Positions 35,701 to 47,000 of a stretch of 64,000 nucleotides of DNA are shown piece after piece. Position 1 is the stretch's first letter, and each line of letters begins with the position of its first letter. The position numbers and the translations under genes are program-made. This DNA is from Fratercula arctica. Lineage: Eukaryota; Chordata; Aves; Charadriiformes; Alcidae. Under the pieces are notes generated by a model that was given only the letters and a program-made list of their open reading frames with translations, was not told the origin of the DNA and searched no databases. Where the stretch lies: contig CANTUZ010000014.1 of the NCBI GenBank assembly GCA_947846985.1, forward strand, positions 10,399,837-10,463,836. The letters are read 5' to 3'.

Positions 35701-35708
35701 CTCTAGCC

Positions 35709-37566
35709 ATGGCGGAGGACATCAAGGCCAAGCTGCAGCGCTACAAGACGGCGCCGTTCGACAGCCGTTTCCCCAACCAGAACCAGACCAAGAACTGCTG
35801 GCAGAACTACCTGGGTACGGCTCCCCTCCTGTCCCCTCCCCGGGTCCCCTCCTGTCCCCTCCTGTCCCCTCCTGTCCCCTCCCCGGGTCCCCTCCTGTCC
35901 CCTCCTGTCCCCTCCCCGGGTCCCCTCCTGTCCCCTCCTGTCCCCTCCTGTCCCCTCCTGTCCCCTCCCCGGGTCCCCTCCTGTCCCCTCCTGTCCCCTC
36001 CCCGGATCCCCTCCTGTCCCCTCCCCGGGTCCCCTCCCCGGGTCCCCTCCTGTCCCCTCCTGTCCCCTCTTGTCCCCTCCCCGGGTCCCCTCCTGTCCCC
36101 TCCCCGGGTCCCCTCCCCGGGTCCCCTCCTGTCCCCTCCTGTCCCCTCCCCGGGTCCCCTCCTGTCCCCTCCTGTCCCCTCACGTCCCTTCTTGTGTCCC
36201 CCACCCCCACCCCCCGCCAGATTTTCACCGCTGCGAGAAGGCGATGGCGGCCAAGGGGGCGGACGCCGGTCCCTGCCAGTGGTACTATCGCGTCTACAAG
36301 TCCCTCTGTCCCACCTCCTGGGTGAGTGTTGTCACCTCCCTTGTCCCCAGGGTGTCCCCGTGGCCCTCAGGGTCCCCACAATGTCCCCCCTCGGTGTCCT
36401 CATGGTGTCCCCATGGTCCTCAGGACCCCACAGTGTCTCCGTAGTGTCTCCACGGTCCTCGACCCCCCCCCCCGGTGTCCCCACAAGGTCCCCACGGTGT
36501 CCCCACGGCCCTCAGGGTCCCCACAATGTCCCCCCTCAGTGTCCTCATGGTGTCCCCATGGTCCTCAGGACCCCACAGTGTCTCCTTAGTGTCTCCACGG
36601 TCCTCGACCCCCCCCCCCCCGGTGTCCCCACAAGGTCCCCACGGCCCTCAGGGTCCCCACAGTGTCCCCATGGTGTCCCCATGGCCCTCAGGGTCCCCAC
36701 AATGTCCCCCCTCAGTGTCCTCATGGTGTCCCCATGGTCCTGGGGACCCCACAGTGTCTCCTTAGTGTCTCCATGGCCCTTGGGCAACGCCCCCCCCCCC
36801 CGGTGTCCCCATAGCCCTCAGGTCCCCCCGATGTCCCCACGGTGTCCCCATGGTGTCCCCATGGCCCTCAGGGTCCCCACAATGTCCCCCCTCAGTGTCC
36901 TCATGGTGTCCCCATGGTCCTGGGGACCCCACAGTGTCTCCTTAGTGTCTCCATGGCCCTTGGGCCCCCCCCCCCCCCGGTGTCCCCACAGCCCTCAGAG
37001 TCCCCGCAAGGTCCCCATGGTGTCCCCATGGCCCTCAGGGTCCCCACAATGTTCCCCCTCAGTGTCCTCATGGTGTCCCCATGGCCCTCAGGGTCCCCAC
37101 AAGGTCCCCTCAGTGTCCTCATGGTGTCCCCATGGCCCTCAGGGTCCCCACAAGGTCCCCTCAGTGTCCTCATGGTGTCCCCATGGTCCTGGGGACCCCG
37201 CAGTGTCTCCTTAGTGTCTCCATGGCCCTTGCCCCCCACCCCCACCCCCCCCACCCCAGTGTCCCCACAGCCCTCAGGTCCCCCACGTTGTCCCCCTGAT
37301 GTCCCCATGGCCCTCAGAGTCCCCGCAAGGTCCCCACGGTGTCCCCGTGGTCCTCAGGATTGCCAAGGTGTCCCCATGGTCATGGTCCCCCCACAGTGTC
37401 CCCACCGCGTCCCCAGGTCCCCCACAGTGTCCCCCCCCACGGCGTCACCGTGGTCCCCGTGTCCCCTGTGGTGTCACCGTGTCGGTCGCCCCGTCACCGT
37501 GTCACCCCGCAGGTGACAACGTGGGACGAGTACCGCGAGGAGGGGACCTTCCCTGGCAAGATCTGA
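35709..37566 (+). CDS. COX6B1: Cytochrome c oxidase subunit 6B1
   Basis: Three coding exons, 35709-35814, 36221-36321 and 37513-37566, join in phases 1 and 0 to give 86 aa, the family's normal length. The protein begins [20 protein letters not shown], runs through CWQNYLDFHRC (a CX9C motif across the first junction) and [12 protein letters not shown] (CX10C), and ends [11 protein letters not shown]. The twin-cysteine coiled-coil-helix fold is imported into the mitochondrial intermembrane space by the disulfide relay and sits on complex IV near the cytochrome c site. The start is fixed by homology and by the acceptor two bases upstream. Every diagnostic Cys is present. In human this gene lies about 4 Mb from FBL, so the adjacency here reflects rearrangement. 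Confidence 0.97.
35815..36200. repeat. TCCCCTCCTGTCCCC minisatellite in COX6B1 intron 2
   Basis: Units tcccctcctg and tccccgggtcccctcctg repeat across nearly the whole intron. Confidence 0.85.
36340..37500. repeat. GTGTCCCCATGG minisatellite in COX6B1 intron 3
   Basis: Units of about 50-60 bases with ctcatggtgtccccatgg, ccctcagggtccccacaa and cacagtgtctccttagtg. Higher-order blocks of about 180 bases recur. Confidence 0.85.
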
Positions 37567-37749
37567 GCTTCACCCGCCCCCCGGGGAGGGGACATCTGCG
37601 TCACCGGGGGTGGGGGGGGGGGGAGAAGGTGACACGGCCACCACCACGGAGGGGGTGACACAGCCACCCCCCACCCCGGGAGAGGGGACACATGGCTGTC
37701 ACCTGGGTGGGGGAGGGGACACCGCTGCCACCGGGGTGGTGGCACGGCC

Positions 37750-37755
37750 AATAAA
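37750..37755 (+). terminator. COX6B1: COX6B1 poly(A) signal
   Basis: AATAAA about 185 bases after the stop codon. Confidence 0.8.
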
Positions 37756-37940
37756 GGGTTGAACTGGTCCTGGGTATGGTTTTTGGGGGGGAGGGGGGGG
37801 GGGTAATGTCCCCACGGTGGTGGTGGGGTGTCCCCAGGGGGGGTGGGGGATGTCCCCGAGATGGGGGGTGACGCCTGGGTCCCCTGCTGGGATGGGAGGG
37901 GACAGACCAGAGACTTCTCCGGGGTTGGAACCAGAAGGTT

Positions 37941-37946
37941 TTTAAT
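37941..37946 (-). terminator. Poly(A) signal of the giant FOLN/vWD gene
   Basis: ATTAAA on the minus strand, about 100 bases past its stop codon. It lies 190 bases from the COX6B1 signal, so the genes converge tail-to-tail. Confidence 0.55.
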
Positions 37947-38043
37947 TAATTAAAAAGCCGGGGGGTGGGACGGGGACAGACATCGGGGGTGGGGGACAAC
38001 CCCCGGGTCCCCCCCCCCCGCCCCCTCCTTGGGGCCAGAGGCA

Positions 38044-41000
38044 TTATGGGATCACGGGGAGGCCCTGGAGGGGCCGGAGGCCCAAGGGCAAGGCCAGGAT
38101 CGGACCCACGGCGTCCCCAGGGGCCACCAAGGGCTGGCCGAGGCCTCGCAGCGGCAGCGCTCCCAGCAGCTGGCCTGGGGGAGGACACGGCGTCAGGGGC
38201 TTCTCCGTCCCCCCCGGTCCCTCTGTCCCCCCCCCGTCCCACCATCCGTCTCCTCATCCCTCCCGTCGCTCCGCCCGTATCTTCATCCATATCTCCCAGC
38301 TCTTCCTCCTCTTGCAGCCATCCAGCCGTCCTCGGCGGGTTCTTCTTCCATCCATCTTCGGTGGGGGGTTTCTCCTTCCTTCCTTCCACGTGTCCGTCTT
38401 CAGGGGGTTCTTCCTTCCACGCGTCCGTCTTCAGGGGGTTCTTCCTTCCACGCGTCCGTCTTCAGGGGGTTCTTCCTTCCACGCGTCCGTCTTCAGGGGG
38501 TTCTTCCTTCCACGCGTCCGTCTTCAGGGGGTTCTTCCTTCCACGCGTCCATCTTCAGGGGGTTCTTCCTTCCCTCTGTCCATCTTCAGGGGGTTCTTCC
38601 TTCCCTCTGTCCATCTTCAGGGGGTTCTTCCTTCCACGCGTCCGTCTTCAGGGGGTTCTCCATTCATTTCTCCATCCATTTTCAGTGGTTTCTGCACCTA
38701 CCCACCCACCTCTGTCCTTCCTCACCGGACGTCTACTTCTCCGGCCATTCTTTACTGGTTTCTCCATCCACATCTCCACGAACGCATGGAGAAACCCTTG
38801 AAGCGGCTCCTTGGTTGGTCTGTCTAAAGGTTCCTCCCTCAGTGGTTTCTTCATCTCCTCACCTTTCCCTTCCTCCTCTCTTCTCCTGGTGGGGTTTCTC
38901 CATCCCCATGGTGTCCCCTCACCTGTCCCCTGTCCCCATGGTGTCCCTTCCCCTGCCCCCCCCCCATCCCTCTCCCTGTCCCCGTGGTGTCCCCTCACCT
39001 GTAAGCAGGTCCCGCCGCAGCAGCGTTCGGTGGGGGACGCAGGTGTCACCAGGCCGGCAGCGAGAGTCCTCGGGGCACCACGGGGCTGTGGGTGACATAG
39101 GGGTTGGGTGGGGACGTGGGGACATGTGACACATCGTGGAGGGACAGGTAGAGAAGCCATGGGTGGACACAGAGATGGAGGACATCACGGATGTATTGGG
39201 CACATCGTGGACACGTCACGGATGGACAGACACAGGGGACACCATGGCCACGTAGGGATGTCACCAGTGGGCAGAGGTGGAGAACATCATGGAAGGACAC
39301 GTAGGGATGCCACAATTGAAGAGGGGCCACCAGAGATGGAGAGAGAGATGGAAGACACCATGGAGACATGGATAGAAGACATGGGGGGCACATAGGGATG
39401 GACACCTGGAGCCCATCATGGCCATGTAGAGGTGTCATGGATGGACAGTCACATAGGGGACACCATGTGGGGACACAGAGAACGTCATGGGGCATGGAGA
39501 GAACATTGTAGATGTCGTAGACAACACACGGAGATGGGATAGACACACGGAGGTCGTCATGGACACGGGATGTCATGGACGGACAGAGGGTCGGAGAACA
39601 TCATGGATGGCCATCATGGATGGCCACGTAGGAACCCCACAAGTAGAACCTCCCCTCTAGAGGCCTCACAGCCCCATGTCCACCTCCCACCCCGTGTCCC
39701 CACGGTCCCCAACTCACGGCAGACATTGGGGGCGCTCCAGGGTCCCACCCGCGCCCCGGCCTGGTGGCAGGTGGCCTCGTAGGCACCCAGGACCTCGCTG
39801 AGGACCTCTTTGTCCCCAGGGGCCTCACAGAGCTCCTGGAGGCAGATGTCGTAGAAGATCCCGGGGTGCACCAAGGTGTGACAGTCCCCAAAGGGACCTC
39901 GGGGGGCCCGGAGGACACCACAGAGCTGGGTGTGGACGAAGGCCTTCTTGGGGGGCTGGCGACAGGGGGGACACGTGGGACCGGGACACGGACGATGACA
40001 CGTGGCCCCGGTGGTGGCCTGGTGGAGGTGGTCGTTGTAGGGGTGGCCATCAAAGTTGCCGCAGAGGCCGCAGGTGACGTTGCGGTAGCGCGGGGACAGG
40101 GTGACGGCCACCGCAGCCCCGGGGCCGGCGGTGACACGGAGGCCGAAGGCGGTGAGGAGGAGGAGGGCGGTGGCACCTCGGGGGGTCACGCAGACGGCCC
40201 GGTCCTGCAGGCAGAAGGGCAGCGGCACCGCGGCACCATCCACCTGCGTGGGGTGGGATGGGGTGAGGGGGGGGGGACCTGGTTGGCTGGTCCACATGGT
40301 CCTCCACCTTCTTCTAGCCAGCCACCTGTCCTTCTCCATCCAACCTTCTCCATCTGTCCAGTCTTCTCCATCCTTCTAACCTTCTCCATCCATCCAACCT
40401 CCTCCATCCATCCAACCTCCTCCATCCATCCAACCTCCTCCATCCTTCTAACCTTCTCCATCCATCCAACCTCCTCCATCCATCCAACCTTCTCCATCCA
40501 TCCAACCTTCTCCATCCATCCAACCTTCTCCATCCATCCAACCTTCTCCATCCTTCCAACCTTCTCCATCCTTCCAACCTTCTCCATCCTTCTAACCTTC
40601 TCCATCCTTCTAACCTTCTCCATCCATCCAACCTTCTCCATCCAACCTTCTCCATCCAACCTTCTCCATCCATCCAGTCTTCTCCATCCATCCAACCTTC
40701 TCCATCCATCCAGTCTTCTCCATCCATCCAGTCTTCTCCATCCTTCTAACCTCCTCCATCCATCCAACCTCCTCCATCCATCCAACCTCCTCCATCCATC
40801 CAACCTTCTCCATCCATCCAACCTTCTCCATCCATCCAACCTTCTCCATCCAACCTTCTCCATCCTTCCAACCTTCTCCATCCTTCCAACCTTCTCCATC
40901 CTTCCAACCTTCTCCATCCTTCCAACCTTCTCCATCCTTCCAACCTTCTCCATCCTTCTAACCTTCTCCATCCATCCAACCTTCTCCATCCAACCTTCTC

Positions 41001-44000
41001 CATCCAACCTTCTCCATCCATCCAGTCTTCTCCATCCATCCAGTCTTCTCCATCCATCCAGTCTTCTCCATCCAACCTTCTTCATCCAAGCTTCTCCATC
41101 CATCCAGTCTTCTCCATCCTTCTAACCTTCTCCATGCGTCTCCATCCATCCAACCTTCTCCATCTCCCCCCACCATTGCCCGCCCCCCTTCCTCCCCCTC
41201 ACCTCCACCATGCCGGGTCTCCCGCCCTGCAGCACCCAGCGCCGCTGCTCCGCAGTCACCGTCACCCTCCGGCCCCCGCCGCCCCCCTGGGGTGGGTCGG
41301 TGACGGTGACATCGAAGGTGGGGTGGCCCCCTGGGGGGCCGCAGCTCCGGGCCACCACGTAGGAGCAGTTGTCCCCCACGGCCACCGTCACCCCATCGAA
41401 GCTCACGTAGTGACGGGTCCCCACAGCCCGGCAGGTCCCCAGGGGGCCGGTGGCACCCGTCGCTGTCCCCTTTGAGCACCCCTGGGTGTCCCCAGTGCTG
41501 GGGGGGGACACGCAGCCCTCCCGGCACCCAGGGGTGCAGCCGGGGGTGCAGAGGGCGTAGCGGGTGCCCGTGGGGCAGGTGGGTGCTGGGGGGGAGGGAG
41601 AGAGGGAAACATTGGGGGTCCAGCCTGGATGCCTGGGTCCCCTGGGTGCTCTATGGGGCTGGTGTCCCCCCACCCCACCCCACACCTGGGTCCTTGTGGT
41701 GCTCTATGGGGCTGGTGTTCCCCCACCCCACCCCACCCCACCCCACACCTGGGTTCCTGGGTGCTCTATGGGGCTGGTGTCCCCCCACCCCACCCCACAC
41801 CTGGGTTCCTGGGTGCTCTATGGGGCTGGTGTCCCCCCACCCCACACCTGGGTCCCTCCTGGGTGCTCTATGGGGCTGGTGTCCCCCCACCCCACACCTG
41901 GGTCCCTGTGGTGCTCTATGGGGCTGGTGTTCCCCCACCCCACCCCACACCTGGGTTCCTGGGTGCTCTATGGGGCTGGTGTCCCCCCACCCCACACCTG
42001 GGTTCCTGGGTGCTCTATGGGGCTGGTGTCCCCCCACCCCACACCTGGGTCCGTCCTGGGTGCTCTATGGGGCTGGTGTCCCCCCACCCCACCCCACACC
42101 TGGGTCCGTCCTGGGTGCTCTATGGGGCTGGTGTCCCCCCACCCCACACCTGGGTCCCTCCTGGGTGCTCTATGGGGCTGGTGTCCCCCAACCCAACACC
42201 TGGGTCCCTCCTGGGTGCTCTGTGGGGCTGGTGTCCCCCCACCCCACACCTGGGTCCCTCCTGGGTGCTCTGTGGGGCTGGTCCCCCCTCCCACCCGGCC
42301 GCCGGGGTCCCCTGGGTGCCGGGGGTGGGTGACTTACGGCAGAAGCCCTGGGAGCGCCATCCCAGCACCCTCCTCCCGGCCTCCTGGCAGGCGGCGGCGT
42401 AGGCGGCGATGACGCGACACGCGCCCTCGCGGTGACAGCGGTCGGCGACGCAGTCCCGGTAGTAGGTTTCAGGGTGAACGGTCCCGTGGCAGAGCCGGAA
42501 GGGTCCGTCCTTCCTCATCACCACCCCACACTCTTCCTTGTCACCCTTTCCCGGCCCCCTGCACCCCAAAACTTCCCCGTCGCACCCCCCTTCTGCCTGC
42601 CCCCCCGCCGGTGCCACGTCGTTTCGGGGGTCCCCGTCCCCGTCCCCACAGATCCCGCAGAGCCGCCCCCCGTAAATGCCCGGCACCCGGACGCTCACCC
42701 GACCGTGGTGCCCGTCGAAGGCCACCGTCACCCCCTGGGGGGTCTTCAGTGTCACCTCCCACCCCCGGGGCTCCAGGGTGACCGAGGAGGTCCCCAGGGT
42801 GTGGGGCAGGCGGGTGGGGACGCCGTTCACCTGGGGGGCAGGGGGAAAATGGGGGTCAGGGGGGGCGGTTCAGCCACCCTGGAGCCTGTTTCTGTGTTAC
42901 TCAGGGTTTATTAGCTCGTTACTCATCATTTACTCGTTACTCGGGGTTTATTAGCTCATTACTCGGGGTTTACCTGCTTGTTGCTCAGGGTTTACTCACC
43001 CGTTACTCGGGGTTTGCTCCCTCGTTACTTGTGGTTTACTCACGCTACATGGTTTACTCAGTTGTTACTCGTGGTTTACTTGTTACTCGTGCCTTACTCA
43101 TGCGTTACTCAGTTTACTCCCTCGTTACTCATGGTTTACTCACTTGCTCGTCCTGGTTTGCTAATTTTCTAGTCAGGATTTTCCCCCTTGTTACTTCTGG
43201 CTTGTTCCCTCGCTACTCGTCGTTTACTCACTGCTCGAAGTTTTCACACTCACTCCTCATGGTTTACTCACTCGCCACTCACAGTTTATTCACTCGCTGC
43301 TCGTAGTTTTCTCACTCGCTGGTGATGGTTTGCTAACTCCCTGCTCGGGGTTTGCTCCCTCATTACTCGGGGTTTATTCATGCGTTACTCGTGATTTACT
43401 TCTTCGCTACTCATGGTTTACTCATAAGCTGCTCACCCCTTGGTCCCAGCCCTCCAAGGCCCTCCTTACGGACTCCTTCCCCCCTCCTTACTCTTATCCT
43501 TCCCCCATCGTTACCCCATCCTTACCCCATTGTTACCCACTCCTTACCCCATCCTTCCTCCATCCTTACCCCATCCTTACTCCCTCCTTACCCCCTCCTT
43601 ACTCTTATCCTTCCCCCATCGTTACCCCCATCCTTACCCCATCGTTACCCACTCCGTACCCCATCCTTCCTCCCTCCTTCCTCCATCCTTACCCCCTCCT
43701 TGCCCCCTCCTTACTCTTATCCTTGCCCCATCGTTACCCCATCCTTACCCCATCGTTACCCACTCCGTACCCCATCCTTCCTCCCTCCTTCCTCCATCCT
43801 TACCCCATCCTTACTCCCTCCTTGCCCCCTCCTTACTCTTATCCTTGCCCCATCATTACCCCATCGTTACCCCATTGTTACCCACTCCTTACCCCATCCT
43901 TCCTCCCTCCTTCCTCCATCCTTACCCCCTCCTTGCCCCCTCCTTCCTCCATCCTTACCTCATCTTTACTCCACCGTTACCCCATCCTTACCCCCTCCCC

Positions 44001-47000
44001 GCAGCTCATACCTCCTCCCCACCCTCCCGCCCCCCTCTTCCTGCCCTCCTCCCCCCTTACTCCCCCCTGGAGCTACTCACCGTCACCTGCCCGGCCTCCA
44101 GCCCCACGCGCGTGCGATGCACAAGGACCTCCACACCGCTGATGCCACCGGGGCCACCGCGCAGCAGGACGCGGAAGGGCTCAGCCCCCCCGGCGCCGGG
44201 GCAGAGACCGGCCAAGAGGTAGAGGCAGGAGATGGGGAAGTCGCGGTGGAGGCGGTCGAAGGTGCGGAGGTGGCCCATGCCCAGGGCGGAGCAGGTGGCG
44301 GAGGCGGGGACGGGGTTGGGGACGGGGTTGGTGGCACAGGGCTCCTGGGGGTGTTTGGATGAGCAGGATGGAGCTGTGGGGATAGGAGGAGTAGTGGTTA
44401 GTCCAGATGGTCTTCTGGAAGGGTTCTTCATCCCTCCCTCCATCCATGCATCCACCCATCCTTCTGGAAGGGTTCTTCATCCCTCCCTCCCTCCCTCCCT
44501 CCCTCCATCCTTCTGGAAGGGTTCTCGATCCATCCCTTCATCCTTGTGGAAGGGTCATCCATCCATCCATCCGTCCATCCGTCCATCCGTCCATCCATCC
44601 GTCCATCCATCCGTCCATCCATCCGTCCGTCCTTCTATCCGTCCTTCTATCCTTCTGGAAGGATTCTTCATCCCTCCCTCCCTCCATCCTTCTGGAAGTG
44701 TTCTTCATCCATCCATCCATCCATCCATCCATCCATCCATCCATCCTTCCTTCCTTCCTTCTGGAAGCGTTCTTCATCCATCCATCCGTCCATCCGTCCA
44801 TCCTTCTGGAAGCGTTCTTCATCCATCCATCCCTCCCTCCCTCCCTCCCTCCCTCCCTCCGGAAGGGTTCTTCATCCATCCATCCCTCCCTTTATCCTTC
44901 TGGAAGGGTTCTTCATCCCTCCCTTCCTCCCTCCCTCCCTCCATCCTTCTGGAAGGGTTCTTCATCCATTCCTTCATCCTTCTGGAAGGGTCGTCCATCC
45001 ATCCATCCATCCATCCATCCATCCATCCATCCATCCATCCATCCTTCTTCACCTCTCCCTCCATCCCACCATCCTCATCTCCCTTCCTCCCACTGCTTCC
45101 CCCCGTCCCCTTCCCTGCCCCACTCACATCCCCCGTCCCCCTGCCCCACTCACGGCACTGCGGCCCCTGTCCCCCGCTGTCCCCCTCCTCAGGCTGGGCG
45201 CAGACCCCGCAGAGTTGTCCCCGGAGCATCGCCGGCGCCGTCACCGTCACCGCGCCGTCCCCGCCGAAGGCCACCCGCACGCCCGTGGCTGTTGTCACCC
45301 GCCGCTGGCCCCCCCGGCGCTCCACGCGCACCCGGCCCTCTGCCAGCGAGAGGGGCAGACGGACCTGGCGCCCGGCCACCTGCGGGGAGGGGACACCGGC
45401 TGGGACGCCTGGACACCTGGTCCCCTCCCCAGTTATGGGGTCTGGGGGGTGAGGGAAGGGGGTGGGAAGCCCCTGATGCCTGGGTCCCCTCCTGAAGAAG
45501 AATCCCACCCCCCACCCCCCCCCGACCTCCCATGGTCCTCCCGGGGCTGCGTCCTCACCCTGGCCATCGTCTCCTCTCCTCGCAGCAGGACCACCTCGTA
45601 GCCATCACCGCGGAGCGTGACGTGGCCGAAGGTGGCACCTGGTCCCCTGCCCACCTGGCCACTCGCCGTGACCTGGAGGGTGGGCAACCGGGTGCTGCAG
45701 GTGGTCACCAAGGTCTGGGTACAAGCTCCGGCCAAGCCGTAGTTCTTCCCGTCAAAGGCCCGGTAGCGCCAACGCCCCAAAACGTGGCAGACGAGTGGGG
45801 GTTGCGAGACGGGGAGGCACCTGGGGGAGGCTTCTACCATCTTGCACCTTGTCCCCTTGGGACAATCCACATCGTTGCAAGATGGGTTAATGGGGACGCA
45901 TCTAGGGGAGTGTTCCACCATCTTGCAGGTCGTTCCAGATGGACAATGCAGGTCGTTGCACGATGGCTTGTTGGCTACGCATTTGGGCCAACCCTCTACC
46001 ATCTGGCATGTCATCCCCTTCAGGCAACGCAGGTCTTTGCACGAGGGCTTGTTGGGGAGGCATCTGGGGGAGGTTTCCACCATCTGGCAGGTGGTTCCAG
46101 CCGGACAATGCACGTCGTTGCAGGATGGCTTCTTGGGCATGCATTTGGGCCAGTCCTCCACCATCTGGCAGCTGGTCCCAGCTGGACAATGCACGTCGTT
46201 GCAGGATGGCTTGTTGGGCACACATTTGGGCCAGTCCTCCACCGTCTGGCAGCTGGTCCCAGCCGGGCAGCGGACGGTGTCGCAGGAGGGCTTGTTGGGG
46301 ATGCAGGTGGGCCAACCTCCCGCCGTCTGGCAGGTGGTGCCTGGGGGGCAGCGGACGGTGCTGCAGGTGGGTTGGTTGGGGACACATTTGGGCCACCCCT
46401 CCACCACGTGGCAGGTGGCACCTTCCAAGCACTGCACGGTGGCGCAGGTGGGCTGGGGGGGGACGCAGCGGGGGACGCCCTCCACCACGCGACACACGGT
46501 GCCGGATTTGCAGGAGAGGTCGGCGCAGGAGGTGGCGGGGACGTTCCTGACCATCTGCACGCACTTGGGCCACCCTTGCACCACCCGGCACGTCGTGTGG
46601 CTGGGGCACTGCAGGTCACCGCAGGAGGGGACACGGAGGCAGCGGGGCCACCCGTTGAGGACCTTGCAGCCCATGCCCGCCTTGCAGTGGAGGTTCTGGC
46701 AGGAAGGGCGGGAGACGCAGGTGGGATGGCCGTGTACCACCACGCAGGCGGTGCCGGGCTTGCAGGTAACGTGCTGGCAGGAGCCGGGGACGGTGGCACA
46801 GTGGACACCGATGCAGGACAAGGCAGGTGACGAGATCCTAGGGGAAAGCGAGGGGAGGGAAGCCGGGTGGGCCCAGGAGCCAGATGGGAAGAAGGGATGG
46901 CTGGGAAGACACTGGGGCCACCCGTCTGTGATGGTGCAGGTTGTGCCCTTGGGACAGTGGACATCACTGCAGGAGGGTTGGAGGTGGACACACTGGGGCC

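Noticed and set aside
40186..41103. 305-aa minus-strand frame of [13 protein letters not shown] repeats
   Set aside because: Simple intronic minisatellite in a real intron of the giant gene, between two phase-matched exons.
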